Positions 51,673 through 59,950 of a stretch of DNA of 64,000 nt are shown one piece after another. The stretch lies in assembly GCF_014638275.1 (NCBI RefSeq), contig NZ_BMFJ01000001.1:2696338-2760337 (forward strand). The letters are read 5' to 3'. Source of the DNA: Primorskyibacter flagellatus. Its GTDB lineage: Bacteria; Pseudomonadota; Alphaproteobacteria; Rhodobacterales; Rhodobacteraceae. The position numbers and the translations under genes were made by a program. The stretch's first letter is position 1. Each line of letters opens with the position of its first letter. The notes beneath the pieces were generated by a model that searched no databases, was not told the origin of the DNA, and saw only the letters and a program-made list of their open reading frames with translations.

Positions 51673-52143
51673 TCACGCCACGCGGGTGTCGATCGGCAGG
51701 GTCGTCGCGCATTTCAGCCGCTTCATCGCAAAGCTTGGCGAAAATTCCCGCACCGGGAGCGCGCTGACGATCAGGTCGCGGATGCGGTCATAGTCGGCCA
51801 TGTCGCGCGCCACGATGCGGATGACATAATCGTCGCGGCCTGCAAGCTGATAGGCCTCCATGATCTCGGGCAGTTCCGCGACCACCTGTTCGAACTTCGC
51901 CAGCCACTCCGCCGTCTGTTCCGTCGCGACGATACCGACGAAGACGGTAAGGCCCAGTCCGATGCGTTCGGGGTCAACCAGCGCGACACGGGCGCGGATG
52001 ATCCCGGTTTCGGTCAGGCGGCGCACACGCTTCCAGCAGGGGGTCTGGGACAGCCCGACCTCCTCGGCCAGGCGCACCAGCGGCAGGGTCGCGTCCGCCA
52101 TCAGGCAGGCGATGATCTTGCGGTCGATCCGGTCCAGTTCCAT
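51673..52143 (-). CDS. Lrp/AsnC-family regulator
   Basis: A 156-residue Lrp-type regulator. The N-terminal helix-turn-helix is LVRLAEEVGLSQTPCWKRVRRL (about residues 22-43, split in reading), and the C-terminal RAM domain has AYQLAGRDDYVIRIVARDM. Such proteins sense an amino acid. The start at 52143 begins MELDRIDRKI, the family norm. It is divergent from the Rrf2 gene, and one copy of the shared 22-bp site lies in the gap. Confidence 0.9.
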   Translation of the reverse strand: MELDRIDRKIIACLMADATLPLVRLAEEVGLSQTPCWKRVRRLTETGIIRARVALVDPERIGLGLTVFVGIVATEQTAEWLAKFEQVVAELPEIMEAYQLAGRDDYVIRIVARDMADYDRIRDLIVSALPVREFSPSFAMKRLKCATTLPIDTRVA

Positions 52144-52200
52144 CCGATCCTCCGGCGAGTCGTCTCGCTTTCCCGTGAGAATGGCGCGAATCCACAAAAA

Positions 52201-52222
52201 ATCTACTGTCTTTATCGTGTAT
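52201..52222 (+). promoter_or_regulatory. Putative Rrf2 binding site, left copy
   Basis: ATCTACTGTCTTTATCGTGT plus AT. It matches the reverse complement of 52820-52841 at 19 of 22 positions. It lies 50 bp before the Rrf2 gene and 57 bp before the divergent Lrp gene, so it could serve self-regulation of Rrf2, control of lrp, or both. Confidence 0.65.
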
Positions 52223-52272
52223 AGGCGAAATCCCGACTTCTCCCGGCGGGAATTCGGTGATTTAATACTCTG

Positions 52273-52776
52273 ATGATCACCCAGAAGACCAAATACGCCC
52301 TGAAATCGCTGATGGCACTCGGGGCGGCCGGGCCCGGTGTCGCGATGACCATCGAGGAGGTCGCGCAGAGGTCCGGTGCGCCCAAGCGGTTCCTGGAGCA
52401 TATTCTGCTTGAATTGCGCAAGGCGGGCTATCTGGGGGCGCGGCGCGGGCGGGCCGGGGGATACTTCCTGATCCGGTCGCCGGAAAAGGTGTCGCTTGGC
52501 GAACTGCTGCAACGGATCGACGGACCGATCGCCCCCCTTCCCTGTCTGTCGCGCCGAGCCTACCGTCGCTGCGACGACTGCCGGAACGAGGAAACGTGCC
52601 AACTGCGGCGGGTTTTCGGAGAGATTTTCTGGAGCTACCTGCTGCTGATCGAATCGCTGACGCTGCAGGATCTACTGCAAGGTCATGATTTTCTGTCCGA
52701 ATCCCTGGAGGATCCCGCCGTGGACCTGTCCGGCACAGTGGAGTCCCTGTCGCCCGACACCCCTGCCAGAGAATAA
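52273..52776 (+). CDS. Rrf2-family regulator with four clustered cysteines
   Basis: A 167-residue winged-helix regulator. DNA-binding parts are TKYALKSLMALGA, the MTIEEVAQRSGAPKRFLEHIL recognition region (split) and RRGRAGGYFLIRSP. Cysteines at about 91, 100, 103 and 109 could hold an iron-sulfur cluster, as in IscR, NsrR and RsrR. Lying directly before a sulfate importer, it is probably the sulfur-assimilation regulator. A 22-bp sequence flanking it on both sides is the likely target. Confidence 0.9.
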   Translation: MITQKTKYALKSLMALGAAGPGVAMTIEEVAQRSGAPKRFLEHILLELRKAGYLGARRGRAGGYFLIRSPEKVSLGELLQRIDGPIAPLPCLSRRAYRRCDDCRNEETCQLRRVFGEIFWSYLLLIESLTLQDLLQGHDFLSESLEDPAVDLSGTVESLSPDTPARE

Positions 52777-52819
52777 TTTTCTCTCCGGCGCGACAAGAAC
52801 GGCAAATCTGCACTCTGTA

Positions 52820-52841
52820 AAACACGACAAAGACAGTGGAT
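52820..52841 (-). promoter_or_regulatory. Putative Rrf2 binding site, right copy
   Basis: On the minus strand it reads ATCCACTGTCTTTGTCGTGT plus TT, differing from the left copy at three positions. It lies 48 bp before the first gene of the sulfate operon, inside the only promoter-sized gap there. Confidence 0.65.
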
Positions 52842-52888
52842 ATTTGTGGCATTGGGCCATCGTGCCCGTCATTCGTCAGGAGGCCAGA

Positions 52889-53098
52889 ATGTCCGACGCC
52901 GCTGCCAAGTCCCGGTCGCCCCGCGTTCACGCGCTGAACCTTGTCGACCGACACACCGGAGAACCTCTCCGCATTTCGGGGAGGGTGCTGACCATCCTCG
53001 CCCGTGACCCCCGTATCGCCGCCCGCGATCTCATGCAGGACCGTGACCCGGCCCGCTGGTTGGTCCGCGCGGCGGAACCTGAAATTGCTTCTCTCTGA
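52889..53098 (+). CDS. Small protein heading the sulfate uptake operon
   Basis: A 69-residue basic soluble protein with no cysteine and no membrane helix. The middle LVDRHTGEPLRISGRVLTIL suggests a small beta-sheet, and the rest is helical (DPRIAARDLMQDRDPARWLV). CAGGAGG is 5 bp before the ATG, so translation should be strong. The binding-protein gene follows 19 bp later. I do not recognise the family; position suggests a role in sulfate uptake or its control. Confidence 0.65.
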   Translation: MSDAAAKSRSPRVHALNLVDRHTGEPLRISGRVLTILARDPRIAARDLMQDRDPARWLVRAAEPEIASL

Positions 53099-53117
53099 CC
53101 CCACAAGGAGACCGATC

Positions 53118-54140
53118 ATGTTGCAGACCCTTCTCAGAACTCCCGCAGCCACCGCCCTTGCCGCTCTGCTTGCCGGCAGCGCGCTGTTCACGCCGTCGCT
53201 GGCCGTGGCGGAGATCAAACTGCTCAACGTGTCCTATGACCCGACACGCGAATTCTACCGCGATTACAACGCGCTGTTTGCGAAGTGGTGGGAGGCGCAG
53301 GGCAAGGAGCCGGTGGTCATCGAACAGAGCCACGGCGGATCCGGCGCGCAGGCCCGCGCGGTGATCGACGGGCTGGAAGCGCAGATCGTCACGCTGGCAC
53401 TTGCTTCCGACATCGACGCGATTGCGCAGAACAGCGACCTCGTCGCGAAGGACTGGCAAGCGCAGTATCCGCACAACTCCTCGCCTTACACCTCGACCAT
53501 CGTGTTTCTGGTGCGCAAGGGGAATCCCAAGGGCATCCAGGACTGGAACGACCTGATCAAGGACGACGTGCAGGTCATCACGCCGAACCCCAAGACATCG
53601 GGCGGAGCGCGGTGGAATTTCCTTGCCGCCTGGGGCTGGGCCGAGAAGATCACCGGCGACGAGGCGAGCGCGAAGGACTATGTCTCGCAACTGCTGCGCC
53701 ATGTGCCGGTGCTGGACACCGGAGCGCGCGGGGCGACCACGACTTTCGTGCAACGGGGCGTCGGCGACGTGCTGCTGGCATGGGAGAACGAGGCCTTTCT
53801 CGCGCTCAAGCAGATGGGACCGGATGCGTTCGACATCGTGGTGCCCTCTGTCTCGATCCTCGCGGAGCCGCCGGTGGCGCTGGTCACGGGCAACCTGAAG
53901 GACGAGGCGCAGAAAGAGGCGGCGGAGGCCTATCTCAGCTACCTCTATTCGCCCGAGGCGCAGGCGCTGGCGATCGCGCATTACTACAGAAGCTGGGATC
54001 ACAGCCAGGCAAAGCCGGAGGACGTGGCGCGGTTTCCCGAGACGGAGCTTGTCACCATCGCCGACTTCGGGGGCTGGAGCGAGGCGCAGCCGCGGTTCTT
54101 CGGCGACGGCGGCGTGTTCGACCAGATCTACGGGGAGTGA
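53118..54140 (+). CDS. sbp: Sulfate ABC transporter, periplasmic binding protein
   Basis: A 340-residue protein with a signal peptide (residues 1-31, ending AVAE). It follows Sbp/CysP: KLLNVSYDPTREFYRDYN, the EQSHGGSGAQARAVIDGL oxyanion-binding helix start, NPKTSGGARWNFLAAWG and LAWENEAFLA. It binds sulfate or thiosulfate. AAGGAG lies before the ATG. First transporter gene of the operon. Confidence 0.94.
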   Translation: MLQTLLRTPAATALAALLAGSALFTPSLAVAEIKLLNVSYDPTREFYRDYNALFAKWWEAQGKEPVVIEQSHGGSGAQARAVIDGLEAQIVTLALASDIDAIAQNSDLVAKDWQAQYPHNSSPYTSTIVFLVRKGNPKGIQDWNDLIKDDVQVITPNPKTSGGARWNFLAAWGWAEKITGDEASAKDYVSQLLRHVPVLDTGARGATTTFVQRGVGDVLLAWENEAFLALKQMGPDAFDIVVPSVSILAEPPVALVTGNLKDEAQKEAAEAYLSYLYSPEAQALAIAHYYRSWDHSQAKPEDVARFPETELVTIADFGGWSEAQPRFFGDGGVFDQIYGE

Positions 54141-54145
54141 TCCGC

Positions 54146-54973
54146 ATGCTGCGCGCGCCCTCCCCCCTGCCGGGTTTCGGGCTCGGCCTCGGCGTCCTGC
54201 TGTCGGCGCTGACGGTGATCGTGCTGGTGCCGCTGGCCGCGCTGCTTGGCCGGGGCGTGGTGATGGGCCCGGCAGAGATGGCCGGGCACCTGTCCTCCGG
54301 CCGGGTGCAGGCGGCGCTGTTGCTGTCGTTCCGCGCGGCTTTCATCGCCTCGGCCTTCAACCTCGTGTTCGGGCTGGCGCTGGCCTGGGTGCTGACGCGC
54401 TACCGGTTTCCGGGGCGCAGGCTGATCGACGCGGCGGTGGACCTGCCCTTTGCCCTGCCGACTGCGGTGGCGGGGATCGCGATGACCGCACTTTACGCGC
54501 CGAACGGGGTCTTCGGGCAGCTGCTCGCCCCGCTCGGCATCCAGATCGCCTATGCGGAGGCCGGGATCTGGGTCGCGCTGATCTTCGTCGGCCTGCCCTT
54601 CGTGGTTCGGACCGTCCAACCGGTGATCGACGAGATCGACCCGGAGTGGGAGGAGGCCTCGGCCACGCTCGGCGCGTCCCGCCTGCGCACGCTCCGGCGG
54701 GTGGTGCTGCCGACGCTCGCGCCATCGCTGATGACCGGCTTCGCCATGGCGCTGGCGCGGTCGGTCGGGGAATACGGGTCGGTGATCTTCATCGCCGGCA
54801 ACATCCCGAAGATGACGGAGATCGCGCCGCTGCTGATCGTGATCCGTCTCGAGGAATTCAACTACGACGCCGCCGCAGCGATCGGCCTGGCGATGCTGGG
54901 CATCTCCTTCGCCATGCTGCTGGTCATCAACGCCATGCAAATCTGGAACATCAGGAGGATCGGACATGTCTGA
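54146..54973 (+). CDS. cysT: Sulfate ABC transporter permease CysT
   Basis: A 275-residue BPD-type permease with about six helices. The family block VDLPFALPTAVAGIAMTALY and the EAA loop EEASATLGASRLRTLRRVVLP (split in reading) are clear. It pairs with CysW to form the channel. The ATG at 54146 is used; GTG at 54137, overlapping the binding-protein stop, is an alternative. Its end overlaps the next small gene by 8 bp. Confidence 0.92.
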   Translation: MLRAPSPLPGFGLGLGVLLSALTVIVLVPLAALLGRGVVMGPAEMAGHLSSGRVQAALLLSFRAAFIASAFNLVFGLALAWVLTRYRFPGRRLIDAAVDLPFALPTAVAGIAMTALYAPNGVFGQLLAPLGIQIAYAEAGIWVALIFVGLPFVVRTVQPVIDEIDPEWEEASATLGASRLRTLRRVVLPTLAPSLMTGFAMALARSVGEYGSVIFIAGNIPKMTEIAPLLIVIRLEEFNYDAAAAIGLAMLGISFAMLLVINAMQIWNIRRIGHV

Positions 54974-55235
54974 CACGGTTTTTGACGACCTTGATCACCC
55001 GCAGGACCGCATGCTGCCCGCCGGGGGCGGGATCGTGATTGCGGCGATCTTCGGATCGCTCGGCATCGGGGCCGCGCTGGCGGTCTGGCTGGCGGGCGCG
55101 GGGCTGGTGGCGGCGCTGGCGGTCTATCTCAGCCTGCCCGCCATGCTGACGGTGATCTTCGCGGCGACGCTTCCGGCGCGCCGCAGGCCGGTCCGGCGGG
55201 TCCGTCGCCTTTCGACGGAGAGTCGCCATGCATGA
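54966..55235 (+). CDS. Small membrane protein between cysT and cysW
   Basis: An 89-residue protein: an acidic N-terminus (MSDTVFDDLDHPQD), two close hydrophobic helices (about residues 19-45 and 48-68) and a basic tail (ARRRPVRRVRRLS). It overlaps cysT and cysW by 8 bp each, so its translation is tied to both permeases. Classic enterobacterial operons lack it. A subunit or assembly factor of the sulfate channel is a fair inference. Confidence 0.75.
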   Translation: MSDTVFDDLDHPQDRMLPAGGGIVIAAIFGSLGIGAALAVWLAGAGLVAALAVYLSLPAMLTVIFAATLPARRRPVRRVRRLSTESRHA

Positions 55236-56082
55236 CGCCGCCCTGTCCCCGGTCCGGACCGAATCCCGGCCCTGGCGCACCGGATTGATTATCGGTGTCA
55301 TGGCCCTGACCTTCGTTCTGCTGCTGGCGCCGCTGGCCGTGGTCTTTGCCGAGGCGCTGCGCAACGGCCTGTCCGCCGCCGTCACCAGCCTGAGCGAACG
55401 CGACGCCCTGTCCGCAATCCGCCTGACCCTGCTGGTCGCCGCTGTTGCAGTGCCGCTGAACGCGGTGATCGGGCTGGCGGCGGCCTGGGCCATCGCCAAG
55501 TTCGATTTCCGTGGCAAGGCGGTGCTGATCACGCTGATCGACCTGCCGTTTTCGGTCTCTCCCGTGGTGGCCGGGCTGGCGCTGGTGCTGCTTTACGGGT
55601 CACACGGGCTGCTTGGCAACTGGCTGGTGGCGCAGGACGTCAAGGTGGTCTTCGCCCTGCCGGGTCTGCTGCTGGCGACGCTGTTCATCACCTTCCCCTT
55701 CGTCGCGCGGGAACTGATCCCGGTCATGACCGAACAGGGAAGGGCAGAGGAGGAAGCGGCGCTGACGCTTGGCGCGTCGGGCTGGCACATGTTCCGGACC
55801 GTGACGCTGCCGAACGTGAGATGGGCGTTGCTCTATGGCGTGCTGCTCTGCAACGCGCGGGCCATGGGGGAATTCGGCGCGGTCGCGGTGATCTCGGGCA
55901 AGATCCGGGGGCAGACGACAACCATGCCGATCATGATCGAGATGCTCTACAACGAATATCTTTCCGTGGCGGCCTTTGCCATGGCCGCCCTGCTGGCCGC
56001 GCTGGCCCTTCTGACCCTTGCCCTGAAATCCGCGCTGGAATGGCGGCACGCCGATTTCCTTTCCGCCACCCGCCGCCACTGA
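55228..56082 (+). CDS. cysW: Sulfate ABC transporter permease CysW
   Basis: A 284-residue BPD-type permease with about six helices, IDLPFSVSPVVAGLALVLLYG and the EAA loop EEEAALTLGASGWHMFRTV. The NARAMGEFGAVAVISG segment is typical of CysW. It follows the small membrane protein with overlap and precedes cysA by 15 bp. Confidence 0.92.
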   Translation: MHDAALSPVRTESRPWRTGLIIGVMALTFVLLLAPLAVVFAEALRNGLSAAVTSLSERDALSAIRLTLLVAAVAVPLNAVIGLAAAWAIAKFDFRGKAVLITLIDLPFSVSPVVAGLALVLLYGSHGLLGNWLVAQDVKVVFALPGLLLATLFITFPFVARELIPVMTEQGRAEEEAALTLGASGWHMFRTVTLPNVRWALLYGVLLCNARAMGEFGAVAVISGKIRGQTTTMPIMIEMLYNEYLSVAAFAMAALLAALALLTLALKSALEWRHADFLSATRRH

Positions 56083-56097
56083 CACAGGAGACCTGAC

Positions 56098-56829
56098 ATG
56101 CATATCGAGATCGACGAAATCGCCAAGTCCTTCAACGGCACACAGGCGCTGCACCCGGTGTCGCTGTCGATCCCCTCGGGGGCGATGACGGCGCTGCTCG
56201 GCCCCTCCGGTTCGGGCAAGACAACCCTGCTGAGGATCATCGCGGGGCTTGAGACTGCAAGTTCGGGTCGCATCCTGCTGGACGGGAAGGATGCGACCTT
56301 CACGCCGGTCCAGCAGCGGCGCACCGGCTTCGTGTTCCAGAGCTACGCGCTGTTCCGGCACATGACCGTGCAGGAAAACATCGCCTACGGCCTGCGGGCC
56401 CGCCCCCGGCGCGAGCGTCCCTCGGGCGAGGAAATCTCGCGGCGGGTGGAGTGTCTGCTTGCCTTGATCCAGCTGCCCGAGATCGGCCGCCGCTATCCGT
56501 CGCAGCTGTCTGGTGGCCAGCGCCAGCGGGTCGCGCTGGCCCGCGCGCTGGCGACGGAGCCGCGGATGCTGCTGCTCGACGAACCTTTCGGGGCCCTGGA
56601 CGCCCGGGTGCGGCGGGACCTGCGCGCCGGTCTGCGCGAGATTCACGATGCGACCGGGCTGACGACCGTCTTCGTGACCCACGACCAGGAGGAGGCGCTG
56701 AGCCTCGCCGATCAGGTCGCGGTGATGTCCATGGGGCGGATCGAACAGGTCGGCCAGCCGCGCGACGTGCAGGAACGGCCGGCGACGGAATTCGTGAAGA
56801 GTTTCCTGGAAACAGCCCCGGCGCTGTGA
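56098..56829 (+). CDS. cysA: Sulfate ABC transporter ATPase CysA, short form
   Basis: A 243-residue ATPase. Walker [10 protein letters not shown] (about residue 36), Q-loop [12 protein letters not shown], signature LSGGQRQR, Walker [13 protein letters not shown] and THDQEEAL are intact. Typical CysA proteins are about 350 residues with a C-terminal TOBE regulatory domain, which is absent here. The chain ends right after the nucleotide-binding domain ([13 protein letters not shown]), with the stop at the natural domain edge. Confidence 0.92.
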   Translation: MHIEIDEIAKSFNGTQALHPVSLSIPSGAMTALLGPSGSGKTTLLRIIAGLETASSGRILLDGKDATFTPVQQRRTGFVFQSYALFRHMTVQENIAYGLRARPRRERPSGEEISRRVECLLALIQLPEIGRRYPSQLSGGQRQRVALARALATEPRMLLLDEPFGALDARVRRDLRAGLREIHDATGLTTVFVTHDQEEALSLADQVAVMSMGRIEQVGQPRDVQERPATEFVKSFLETAPAL

Positions 56830-56920
56830 CCGCAGAGGACACGGGGCGCGTGCGGACAATTTGACGCTGGCTCCGAGAGGGCTGGCTCTGCCCCGCCTGC
56901 GGGTCTAGAAACGAACCGTG

Positions 56921-57262
56921 ATGTCTGTTGTCCGGTCCCTTCTGGTCACACTCTGCGCCGTGGTCATTCTGGCGTCGGGAAGTGTCGTGTCTTCGGCGCT
57001 CATGGCGCCGGACCGCGGCGATGCCGCCATGGAACAGATCGGCCTGATCGGAATGGATGCCGGCGACATCTGCGGCGATGTCGCCCACGATCATCGCTGC
57101 CCGTTCTGCCACATGGTCGCGGCGCCCTCCTTGCCCGGCCCGGCCGACATCGAATCCCGGCTTCTGCCGCATTCCGCGTGGCGACGTGCGACGGACCTTC
57201 ACCGCGCGGCGCAGGCGCGGGATCATGCCCGCTCTCCCAGGGCGCCCCCCTCCATCGGCTGA
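56921..57262 (+). CDS. Exported DUF2946-like protein, copper-associated
   Basis: A 113-residue protein with an N-terminal hydrophobic helix (VRSLLVTLCAVVILASGSV) and a HDHRCPFCHMV motif, rich in His and Cys, as in DUF2946 proteins found near copper genes. The C-terminal third is polar and basic. The ATG at 56921 is used; GTG one codon upstream is possible. It precedes the YcnI-PCuAC gene by 97 bp, giving a copper-handling context. Confidence 0.65.
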   Translation: MSVVRSLLVTLCAVVILASGSVVSSALMAPDRGDAAMEQIGLIGMDAGDICGDVAHDHRCPFCHMVAAPSLPGPADIESRLLPHSAWRRATDLHRAAQARDHARSPRAPPSIG

Positions 57263-57359
57263 CACCGCCCCCTGCCGGGGCTGAGACACCCGTTGCGGCC
57301 ACGGTCGCATAACGGCGCAAGCAGCGGTGCGTCCGCGCGCGCCCACGATGGAGAGACAC

Positions 57360-58313
57360 ATGAGACCGATCATCCTTGCCGGAGCGTTCGCAACGCTTGC
57401 CGGCTCCGCACTGGCCCATGCCACGCTTGAACAGAAAGATGCCGCAGCCGGCACGACCACCAAGATCACCCTGCGTGTGCCGCACGGCTGCGCCGGAGAG
57501 GCCACGCATACCGTCCGCCTGACCCTGCCGGACGGGTTCTACGCGGCCAAGCCGATGCCCAAGCCGGGCTGGACGCTGAGCACCGCGAAGGGGGACTATG
57601 CGGTGCCCTACGACAATCACGGGACCGAGATGCGCGAAGGTCTGCGCGAAGTCGTCTGGTCCGGCGGGCACCTGGAAGACGGCTGGTACGACGAATTCAC
57701 CGTGCGTGGCACCTTCGGCGCGGCTATCGAACCGGGCACCGTCCTGTACTTCCCGGCGCTGCAGGAATGCGCGGGCGGCACGGCGGACTGGACCGACACG
57801 ACCGGGTCCCACGACGTGCCGAACCCTGCGCCCAGCATCACGATCAGCGCGGCGGCGGGCGAACACGGTCACGGACACGGGCATGGCGCAGCTTCCATGG
57901 ATGAAACCGTCCGGGCCGGAGCGCTGGAAATCTCCGGCGCCTTCACCCGCGCCACCCTGCCGAACGCGCCGGTCGCGGGCGGGTTCATGACCATCGCGAA
58001 CACGGGCCAGAACGAGGATCGTCTGCTCTCCGCCACCTCACCAATCGCGGGCCGGGTCGAGATCCACGAAATGGCGATGGAGGGCGACGTGATGCGGATG
58101 CGTGCCCTGCCGGACGGACTGGCGCTGCCCGCCGGAGACACGGTCACGCTTGCCCCCGGCGGCTATCACCTCATGTTCATGGAGCTGAAGCAGGCGCTGC
58201 CCGAAGGTGACAGCGTGCCGGTGACGCTCCGGTTCCGGGATGCCGGCGAGGTGGACGTGACCCTGACGGTCGGGCCGACGGATGCGGGCGCTCATGCCGG
58301 CATGAAGCATTAG
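57360..58313 (+). CDS. YcnI (DUF1775) - PCuAC fusion, periplasmic copper protein
   Basis: A 317-residue exported protein. After a signal peptide (residues 1-19, ending ALA) the mature chain would start with histidine (HATLEQKD), as in YcnI copper-binding domains. The YcnI domain runs to about residue 165. A GEHGHGHGHG linker follows, then a PCuAC domain (about 180-310) with HEMAMEGDVMRMR and later HLMFM, the His/Met copper site. It probably hands copper to cytochrome oxidase assembly with the SCO protein downstream. Confidence 0.9.
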   Translation: MRPIILAGAFATLAGSALAHATLEQKDAAAGTTTKITLRVPHGCAGEATHTVRLTLPDGFYAAKPMPKPGWTLSTAKGDYAVPYDNHGTEMREGLREVVWSGGHLEDGWYDEFTVRGTFGAAIEPGTVLYFPALQECAGGTADWTDTTGSHDVPNPAPSITISAAAGEHGHGHGHGAASMDETVRAGALEISGAFTRATLPNAPVAGGFMTIANTGQNEDRLLSATSPIAGRVEIHEMAMEGDVMRMRALPDGLALPAGDTVTLAPGGYHLMFMELKQALPEGDSVPVTLRFRDAGEVDVTLTVGPTDAGAHAGMKH

Positions 58314-58323
58314 GGGCGGCGAA

Positions 58324-58920
58324 ATGACGATGCATCGCCGACAGGTCCTGACGATTGCTCTCTGGACCCTTGCGCTGGCGGCCCTTGCCGCCGTCGCCTG
58401 GCTGCGCCTCATCGCTCCTCTTATGGAACGCGGCATGGCCGAAACGATCGGGCCGGGCGACTATCGCCTGGCCACCACCAGCGGGGAGGCCTTTACCGCG
58501 GAGACCCTCAAGGGGTCTCCGAGTGCGGTCTTCTTCGGCTTCACCCACTGTCCAGAAGTCTGTCCCACCACCCTGGGCGATATCGCGGCCTTTCAGGAAG
58601 CCCTGGGGGAGGACGACCGGCTCCGCGTCTACTTCGTCACCGTCGATCCGAAACGCGACAGCGTGGAACAGTTGCGCGACTATGTCTCATGGGCGCCCGG
58701 CGTCGCCGGCGTCTCCGGCCCGCGGGAGGAGATCGACAAGGCCATCCAGGCCTTCCGCATCTACGCGCGCCGCGTGCCCCTGGACGAGGGCGGCTACACG
58801 ATGGACCATTCCGCCAACATCCTACTGTTCGACCGACGCGGGCGGTTCTTCGAACCGATCGGGTATCAGGAGCCGTTGGAGCGTGCGGTCGCGAAGATAC
58901 GGCGCCTGAACGCGATCTGA
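58324..58920 (+). CDS. SCO1/SenC-family copper chaperone
   Basis: A 198-residue membrane-anchored thioredoxin-fold protein. A helix at about residues 9-27 anchors it. The copper site is THCPEVCPTT (CxxxC) plus the histidine in TMDHSANI. SCO proteins place copper in the CuA centre of cytochrome c oxidase, or reduce its thiols. It lies 10 bp after the YcnI-PCuAC gene, and a terminator follows. Confidence 0.93.
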   Translation: MTMHRRQVLTIALWTLALAALAAVAWLRLIAPLMERGMAETIGPGDYRLATTSGEAFTAETLKGSPSAVFFGFTHCPEVCPTTLGDIAAFQEALGEDDRLRVYFVTVDPKRDSVEQLRDYVSWAPGVAGVSGPREEIDKAIQAFRIYARRVPLDEGGYTMDHSANILLFDRRGRFFEPIGYQEPLERAVAKIRRLNAI

Positions 58921-58940
58921 GGCGTAACTGCTGGAAACGA

Positions 58941-58974
58941 AAAAGCCGCGTCCCCATGGGGCGCGGCCTTTTCG
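58941..58974 (+). terminator. Bidirectional terminator between the SCO gene and tRNA-fMet
   Basis: AAAA-GCCGCGTCCCC (from 58945) pairs with GGGGCGCGGC (to 58967), with one bulged base, then CCTTTT. The A-run on the left and T-run on the right suit both the rightward SCO transcript and the leftward tRNA. Confidence 0.8.
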
Positions 58975-58981
58975 GTGTATT

Positions 58982-59058
<77 letters not shown>

Positions 59059-59168
59059 CCAAGTCCGGGTGGAATATTCGGATCGGGCGCGGACCGCAAG
59101 GGATTCGCGCCGGTTTTTGTAACATTTTTTTGGTCACTGTTTCGTGCGCCGGTGACCGCCGGCGCGGG

Positions 59169-59822
59169 TCAGAATTCGACCTCGAGTTCGACCACCTCGT
59201 CCGGCTCCTCCTTCGCCGCTGCAACCCATTCCGCCATGGGTTCCCAGGCGTAGATCGTGTCGCAATAGGCGGCGTGGTCCGGGTCCAGTTCGACGGCGTA
59301 TGTGCGGAACCGCGTGCAGACGGGGGCGTACATGGCATCGGCGACGGTCGGTTCTCCGAAAAGGAAAGGGCCGCCGTAGGTGGTCAGGCAATCACTCCAG
59401 ATCTCTTTCACGCGCTGCACGTCCGGGCGGGCGCCGGAGAAGATCTTGAAGGCCGCGTGCTGCGCCTTGATGTTCATCGGCAGGGCGGAGCGAAGGTTGT
59501 AGAAGCCTGAATGGATTTCTCCGGACACCGCGCGGCAATGGGCGCGGGCCTTCACGTCCTTGGGCAGAAGTTGCGCCTTGGGTTTGGTTTCGTTGAGATA
59601 TTCGGCGATGGCGAGCGTGTCCCAGACCTCGACCCCATTGTGCGACAGACGCGGCACGCGGACCGAGGGGGACAGCAGCAGAAGCTCCTGCCGCGTGTCG
59701 GGATCGTCGACATCGACCGGCTTTTCGGTGAACTCCAGCCCCGCCATGCGGCAGAGCAGCCAGCCCCGCAGGGACCAGGAAGAGTAGTTCTTGGATGTGA
59801 TCGTGAGTGTTGTTTGTGCCAT
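59169..59822 (-). CDS. Glutathione S-transferase family protein
   Basis: A 217-residue protein. The thioredoxin-like N-terminal domain has TSKNYSSWSLRGWLL with a likely catalytic serine, and VRVPRLSHNGVEVWDTLAIAEYL for the glutathione cis-proline and ESLA-type motif (here DTLAI). The C-terminal domain is helical with GEPTVADAMYAP. Its substrate is unknown. The ATG at 59822 was chosen by the conserved N-terminus; the longer frame overlaps the divergent phaZ leader. Confidence 0.88.
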   Translation of the reverse strand: MAQTTLTITSKNYSSWSLRGWLLCRMAGLEFTEKPVDVDDPDTRQELLLLSPSVRVPRLSHNGVEVWDTLAIAEYLNETKPKAQLLPKDVKARAHCRAVSGEIHSGFYNLRSALPMNIKAQHAAFKIFSGARPDVQRVKEIWSDCLTTYGGPFLFGEPTVADAMYAPVCTRFRTYAVELDPDHAAYCDTIYAWEPMAEWVAAAKEEPDEVVELEVEF

Positions 59823-59950
59823 CGCGCCCTCTGTCGCCGCGCTTCGTGCTGCGATGCAGATAATTCTGTCGCACCGCGGAATGAGTTGCACTAGCGTTTT
59901 CTCATCCCGAGGCCGGAAACCCGGTCCGGCGCACAACAAAGGACCAGATC

